From Polyangium sp. 6x1 (lineage in GTDB: Bacteria > Myxococcota_A > Polyangia > Polyangiales > Polyangiaceae): a DNA stretch of 64,000 bases. Below the pieces are notes generated by a model. That model was not told the DNA's origin, did no database searches, and saw only the letters and a program-made list of their open reading frames with translations. The DNA lies in the NCBI RefSeq assembly GCF_029946515.1, contig NZ_JARZHH010000002.1, positions 310,001-374,000 on the forward strand, given 5' to 3'. Positions 61,033-64,000 of this stretch are shown one piece after another (within the stretch, counting starts at the first letter, position 1; the number at the start of each line of letters is the position of its first letter). Made by a program: the position numbers and the translations under genes.

Positions 61033-62625
61033 CGTGACGCCGAGCAGCCGCTCGGCGGCCGGATAGATCGGACGGATATCCACGGGGATATCGCCGAGCT
61101 TGCCGAGCGCGCGCGAAAGCGGCTCCGACATCACGCCGTATTTCGACAGCATGGCCCGCGCGCCTTCCTTGTCGCCGCGGGCTTGCACGAGGAGGATCTC
61201 GCCGAGCAGCGCGCGGATCGCGCCCGGCACCTTTTCGTGGTCGATCGAGAAGAGCCCGCTCGCCGCATCCTCGCGGATCACGCCCTTTTCCATCAGCCAG
61301 TGGAGCTGGAGCGCCGTCCCTTTGCCGTGCGCCTCCTCGATTCCGAAGCGCGTCGCGCGGAACATGCCGGCGAGGAACGTGGAGAAGAGCGCGGACCGCC
61401 CCTCGGCCGGCAGGACACCGCGATCCATCAAAAAGAGGAGGTTGTAGATCCCCATCACGTCCGCCTTCGCCTCCTCGAACGGCGAATGCAGCTCCTCCAG
61501 GCGCAGCCGCACCTCGGTGGAGGCGCCGTCCACGACGATCCGGCCGGGACCGAGGCCGTGCGAGAGCTCGTGCAAGAGCGTGTGATGAAAGAATGCGTCG
61601 GCCGAGAGGCGCGCGAGCTCCTCGGGCGCGAGGACCCGCGCCGCGATCGGCTTCAGGATCCCCTCGAATTTGGCCTTCATCACGTTGCGGAGCAGGACGT
61701 TCTTGCTCCCCTTCGCCTCGCGGACCCGCTCATCATTGGGGAGGTTGAACGCGAGCGTCTGCACGCCGGCCCGCGTGTCGCCGGCCGAATACACGAGGTC
61801 GGCCACGCGGATCGGCGAATCGGTGCCGCGGTTCGGGTTCTTGTGCGCGTCCGGAATCGGGAGGTTCTGCTCCATCGCGGGCAGCTCCGACTTCAATCGC
61901 GCGAGCGTGCTACTTGCGGACGGATCGATCACGGTCACGAACGAGGTGAACGCGGCCTTGTACCCGAAGAGCCGGTCCTCGTAGGTCTCGTACGGGCCGA
62001 TCGTGACCTCCACGCGGCTCTCCATGTCCATCCAGGCGAGGTCACTCTCGTAATACTCGTCCGCCCCGAGCGATTTCCCCACGGCGCCGAGGTACCGCCG
62101 AAGCCCGGCGTCCTTCGTCGTCGCCGCCGCCTTTTCGAGCTCCGCGACGACGGGCCCGAGGAACGACCGGAACGCAATCGAATACGGAGTCGTGACGAGC
62201 CCTTTTTCAGAGCGCCGGACGAGCGTGTAGAGGCTCCGGAGCGCGTCCGCCTCGGCCGGATGCGCGGCGATCCTCGCCTCGAATTCGTCCTTCGTCATGT
62301 CGACCGGGTAATACCCTGCGCCGGGCGGCCTCGGCATTTCGCCCACGAACGGCTCCTGATCGAGCCGATCCCAGGGCCCGGCCGACAGATCGAAATACGC
62401 GAGCGCGTCCTTCGCGTGCGGCGACGTCTCCTTTGCCAGCGCCTCGCGCATGTCCGGCGCCTCGGCGAACGATTGCCGCAGGAAGATCGCGTCGATCGGC
62501 AAGGACGCGCGGACGAGGTGGAGGAGCACCTCGCGTTCTTCCGGCGCGAGCGCGTCGAGGTCGGCGTCGATGGGCGTGGGCACGAAGCGCGCGAGGCGCG
62601 CCGAGACGTCGGGCAGGATGTGCAT
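61027..62625 (-). CDS. Dipeptidyl-peptidase III (M49)-like zinc peptidase
   Basis: A 532-residue metallopeptidase-like protein. The zinc motif is TLLHELSHGLGPG (HExxH, where classical M49 has HExxxH), with the second Glu in SPFEEAKADVMG. The overall pattern (YPVDMTKDEFEARIAAHP, FYESD-like DEYYESDLAWMDM, FNLPNDERVREAKG) fits the group of M49-like hydrolases. It probably releases dipeptides in the cytoplasm. Its stop overlaps the reductase gene end. Confidence 0.85.
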   Translation of the reverse strand: MHILPDVSARLARFVPTPIDADLDALAPEEREVLLHLVRASLPIDAIFLRQSFAEAPDMREALAKETSPHAKDALAYFDLSAGPWDRLDQEPFVGEMPRPPGAGYYPVDMTKDEFEARIAAHPAEADALRSLYTLVRRSEKGLVTTPYSIAFRSFLGPVVAELEKAAATTKDAGLRRYLGAVGKSLGADEYYESDLAWMDMESRVEVTIGPYETYEDRLFGYKAAFTSFVTVIDPSASSTLARLKSELPAMEQNLPIPDAHKNPNRGTDSPIRVADLVYSAGDTRAGVQTLAFNLPNDERVREAKGSKNVLLRNVMKAKFEGILKPIAARVLAPEELARLSADAFFHHTLLHELSHGLGPGRIVVDGASTEVRLRLEELHSPFEEAKADVMGIYNLLFLMDRGVLPAEGRSALFSTFLAGMFRATRFGIEEAHGKGTALQLHWLMEKGVIREDAASGLFSIDHEKVPGAIRALLGEILLVQARGDKEGARAMLSKYGVMSEPLSRALGKLGDIPVDIRPIYPAAERLLGVTS

Positions 62626-62807
62626 GGCTCCTGCCGGGAGGTGTAGCGGCGTCAGGGCGCCTTGGCGAGACTGCTCCTCGCACTTCGGCCCGAACGAGCT
62701 CGTCTCCTCGTAATGGTCCCCAGCCGCACGTCGTTCACAAATGGGGGAGCGTCGCAGCGCCTCGAAAGGGTCGACGCCGCGGCGCGTTCACCGATCGGTC
62801 GTGGTCT

Positions 62808-62951
62808 CTAGCGCGACCACTGCGACGACTGCTGATTGTTTTGCCGAGCCGCGCATCCGCAGCCGGGATCGGCCGCGGGAGGCGGCGCCCGGTGCGAGCA
62901 GCCGGCGAGGAGACCCGAGAGCGCGACGAGAGCGACGAGGAAGTGACGCAT
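62808..62951 (-). CDS. Very small lipoprotein
   Basis: A 47-residue predicted lipoprotein: signal peptide MRHFLVALVALSGLLAGC, then a short Pro/Cys part (DPGCGCAARQ) ending in polar residues. ATG 62951 directly precedes the signal. No family; its role may be structural in the envelope. It is divergent from the DUF4139-like gene. Confidence 0.55.
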   Translation of the reverse strand: MRHFLVALVALSGLLAGCSHRAPPPAADPGCGCAARQNNQQSSQWSR

Positions 62952-63035
62952 GCATGCATCGTTTCCGAGCCGATGCGGCAGGTCAAGCGCCCGCGCTTTT
63001 CTCGGGGTGCGCTTCGGCGATAACCTCCGTTTCGC

Positions 63036-64000
63036 ATGGGACGAAATGTTGGGCCCCGCATCCGCCGCGTGGTCCTCTCCAAGGAGGGCCTCGCCCACGT
63101 CGAGCGGCGCGGCAGCGCAGACGGCAGCTTCGAGTTGCCCTTCGGCCGCGCCGAGCTCGGCGAGGTGCTCCGATCGCTCGTCGTCTGGGTGGAGCGCGGC
63201 GAGGGGCGAGCGACGGCGCTCGCCTTCGACGCGCCCGAGGACCCGGACGCCGCGCTCGCCGAACGAAAGCTGCGCTTCGAGCCAGGGACGACGCTGCGCG
63301 GCATCGTGCACGCCGCGCGAGGTCGGCGCGTGCGGGCCTTCGGCGGCGACGGGCCGATCGAGGGCGAGGTGCTCGGCTTCGAGGAGTCGACGAGCGGGCA
63401 AGGGCCACGCAGGTGGCTGCTTTTGCGCACGGGCGCGGGGCAGATCGAGGTCGTCGACATGGCGTCGGTGCGGCAGATCGAGCTCGCGGATCCCGCGCTG
63501 CAAGGGAGCCTCGACGTGCTCGTGAACCGCGGGCGCGCCTCCGCGGGCGGGGATGGTCGCACCGTGCGCGTGGTCCTCGCAGGCCGCGTGGAGGACGTGC
63601 GCGTGCTCTACGTCGTGCCCGCGGCGCCGTTTCAGCTCTCGTATCGGCTCGCGCTCAGCGGCGCGGAGGCGAGGCTTTTTGCGTTCGCGCTCGTGCAGAA
63701 CCCGCTCGACGAGGATCTCGACGACGTGGAGCTCGTGCTGTCGTCCGCGCAAGCCGCCGCGGCGTCGAGTGATTCGTACGGGCGCGGAGATCGGCGGAGC
63801 GACGACGAGACCGAGAACGCCACGAAGCTCGAACGCACGCGGAGGGCCCACGGCCAGCCGGCGACGATCCGCGCCGCCGCGCCGATCGGCACGCTCGTCG
63901 CGCTTGCGGGACGGCCGCCGGAGCGCCTCGACGAAGCCGACACGATGGACACCGAGCAGGCCGCCGCCGAGCTCGCCGCCGCGGCCGCCGCCGAGCCGAG
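63036..64000 (+). CDS. DUF4139-like protein (partial, cut by right edge)
   Basis: The first ~321 residues of a larger protein. It has beta-rich segments (RVVLSKEGLAHVERRGSADG, RVRAFGGDGPIEGEVLGF) and then YVVPAAPFQLSYRLALSG and DLDDVELVLSSAQ, the pattern of the DUF4139/mucoidy-inhibitor-like family where a Y-R-L strand precedes wedge-like repeats. An Ala/Glu-rich stretch starts at the edge. Function unknown. ATG 63036 is the start; the stop is outside the window. Confidence 0.68.
   Translation, partial: MGRNVGPRIRRVVLSKEGLAHVERRGSADGSFELPFGRAELGEVLRSLVVWVERGEGRATALAFDAPEDPDAALAERKLRFEPGTTLRGIVHAARGRRVRAFGGDGPIEGEVLGFEESTSGQGPRRWLLLRTGAGQIEVVDMASVRQIELADPALQGSLDVLVNRGRASAGGDGRTVRVVLAGRVEDVRVLYVVPAAPFQLSYRLALSGAEARLFAFALVQNPLDEDLDDVELVLSSAQAAAASSDSYGRGDRRSDDETENATKLERTRRAHGQPATIRAAAPIGTLVALAGRPPERLDEADTMDTEQAAAELAAAAAAEP

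Overview
The window is about 64 kb of GC-rich DNA with densely packed genes on both strands. Several things point to a myxobacterium (Myxococcota), probably of the Sorangium/Polyangium branch: many lipoproteins, a receiver–PATAN (DUF4388) protein, an AgmX/PglI-type C-terminal domain, a small ribbon-helix-helix protein that looks like family TIGR04563, PilZ, kelch and subtilase genes, and a type I polyketide synthase (PKS). No rRNA, tRNA or phage module is visible and no intact insertion sequence was seen, so most of the window reads as chromosomal backbone with an accessory left end.

Left end (1–5.6 kb). A PKS module runs off the left edge. Its ketosynthase triad is intact, but the acyltransferase-like region is shortened and has lost its active site. 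Next comes a visibly less GC-rich patch: a PilZ domain fused to a class I terpene-synthase-like domain, flanked by two related small helical proteins on the opposite strand. One junction is a 126-bp inverted-repeat element.

5.8–23.7 kb. Two subtilases, a seven-bladed kelch lipoprotein, an aromatic-type aminotransferase, a carboxypeptidase-regulatory/PDZ membrane protein and DNA polymerase I (proofreading site lost). Then rpsT with a small basic gene, an ECF sigma factor translationally coupled to an AgmX-type membrane protein, a CtpA-like protease and glpAB.

23.7–42 kb. A surface-glycan pair (GT2 plus UDP-galactopyranose-mutase-like flavoprotein), a D-aminoacylase and an aconitase-family enzyme with its swivel domain first. 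A pseudo-receiver–PATAN protein carries a 9-residue repeat region. An overlapping trio encodes a RHH protein, an alpha/beta hydrolase and a kinase-fold lipoprotein. These are followed by a histidine kinase, two coupled lipoproteins (one formylglycine-generating-enzyme-like), a prepilin peptidase and a prolyl oligopeptidase. The oligopeptidase is preceded by an in-phase array of 43-bp repeats.

42–64 kb. An ATP-grasp ligase, a small envelope pair, phosphomannomutase–prmC–DUF4272, a protein with two radical-SAM domains, a ZIP-like transporter, a pair of related four-helix membrane proteins, an encapsulated-ferritin/encapsulin operon, gamma-glutamyltransferase, lpxC, a diacylglycerol-kinase-family enzyme, a ketopantoate-reductase-family enzyme, an M49-like peptidase, and the start of a DUF4139-like protein cut by the right edge.

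Gene pairs often overlap by 4 bp (ATGA, GTGA or TTGA), and convergent genes often meet or overlap at their stops. Two hairpin-rich copies of one dispersed repeat sit between convergent pairs. The most interesting items are the PilZ–terpene-synthase-like fusion, the 43-bp array, the KS with a gutted AT, the dual radical-SAM protein, the pseudo-receiver repeat protein and the kinase-fold lipoprotein.
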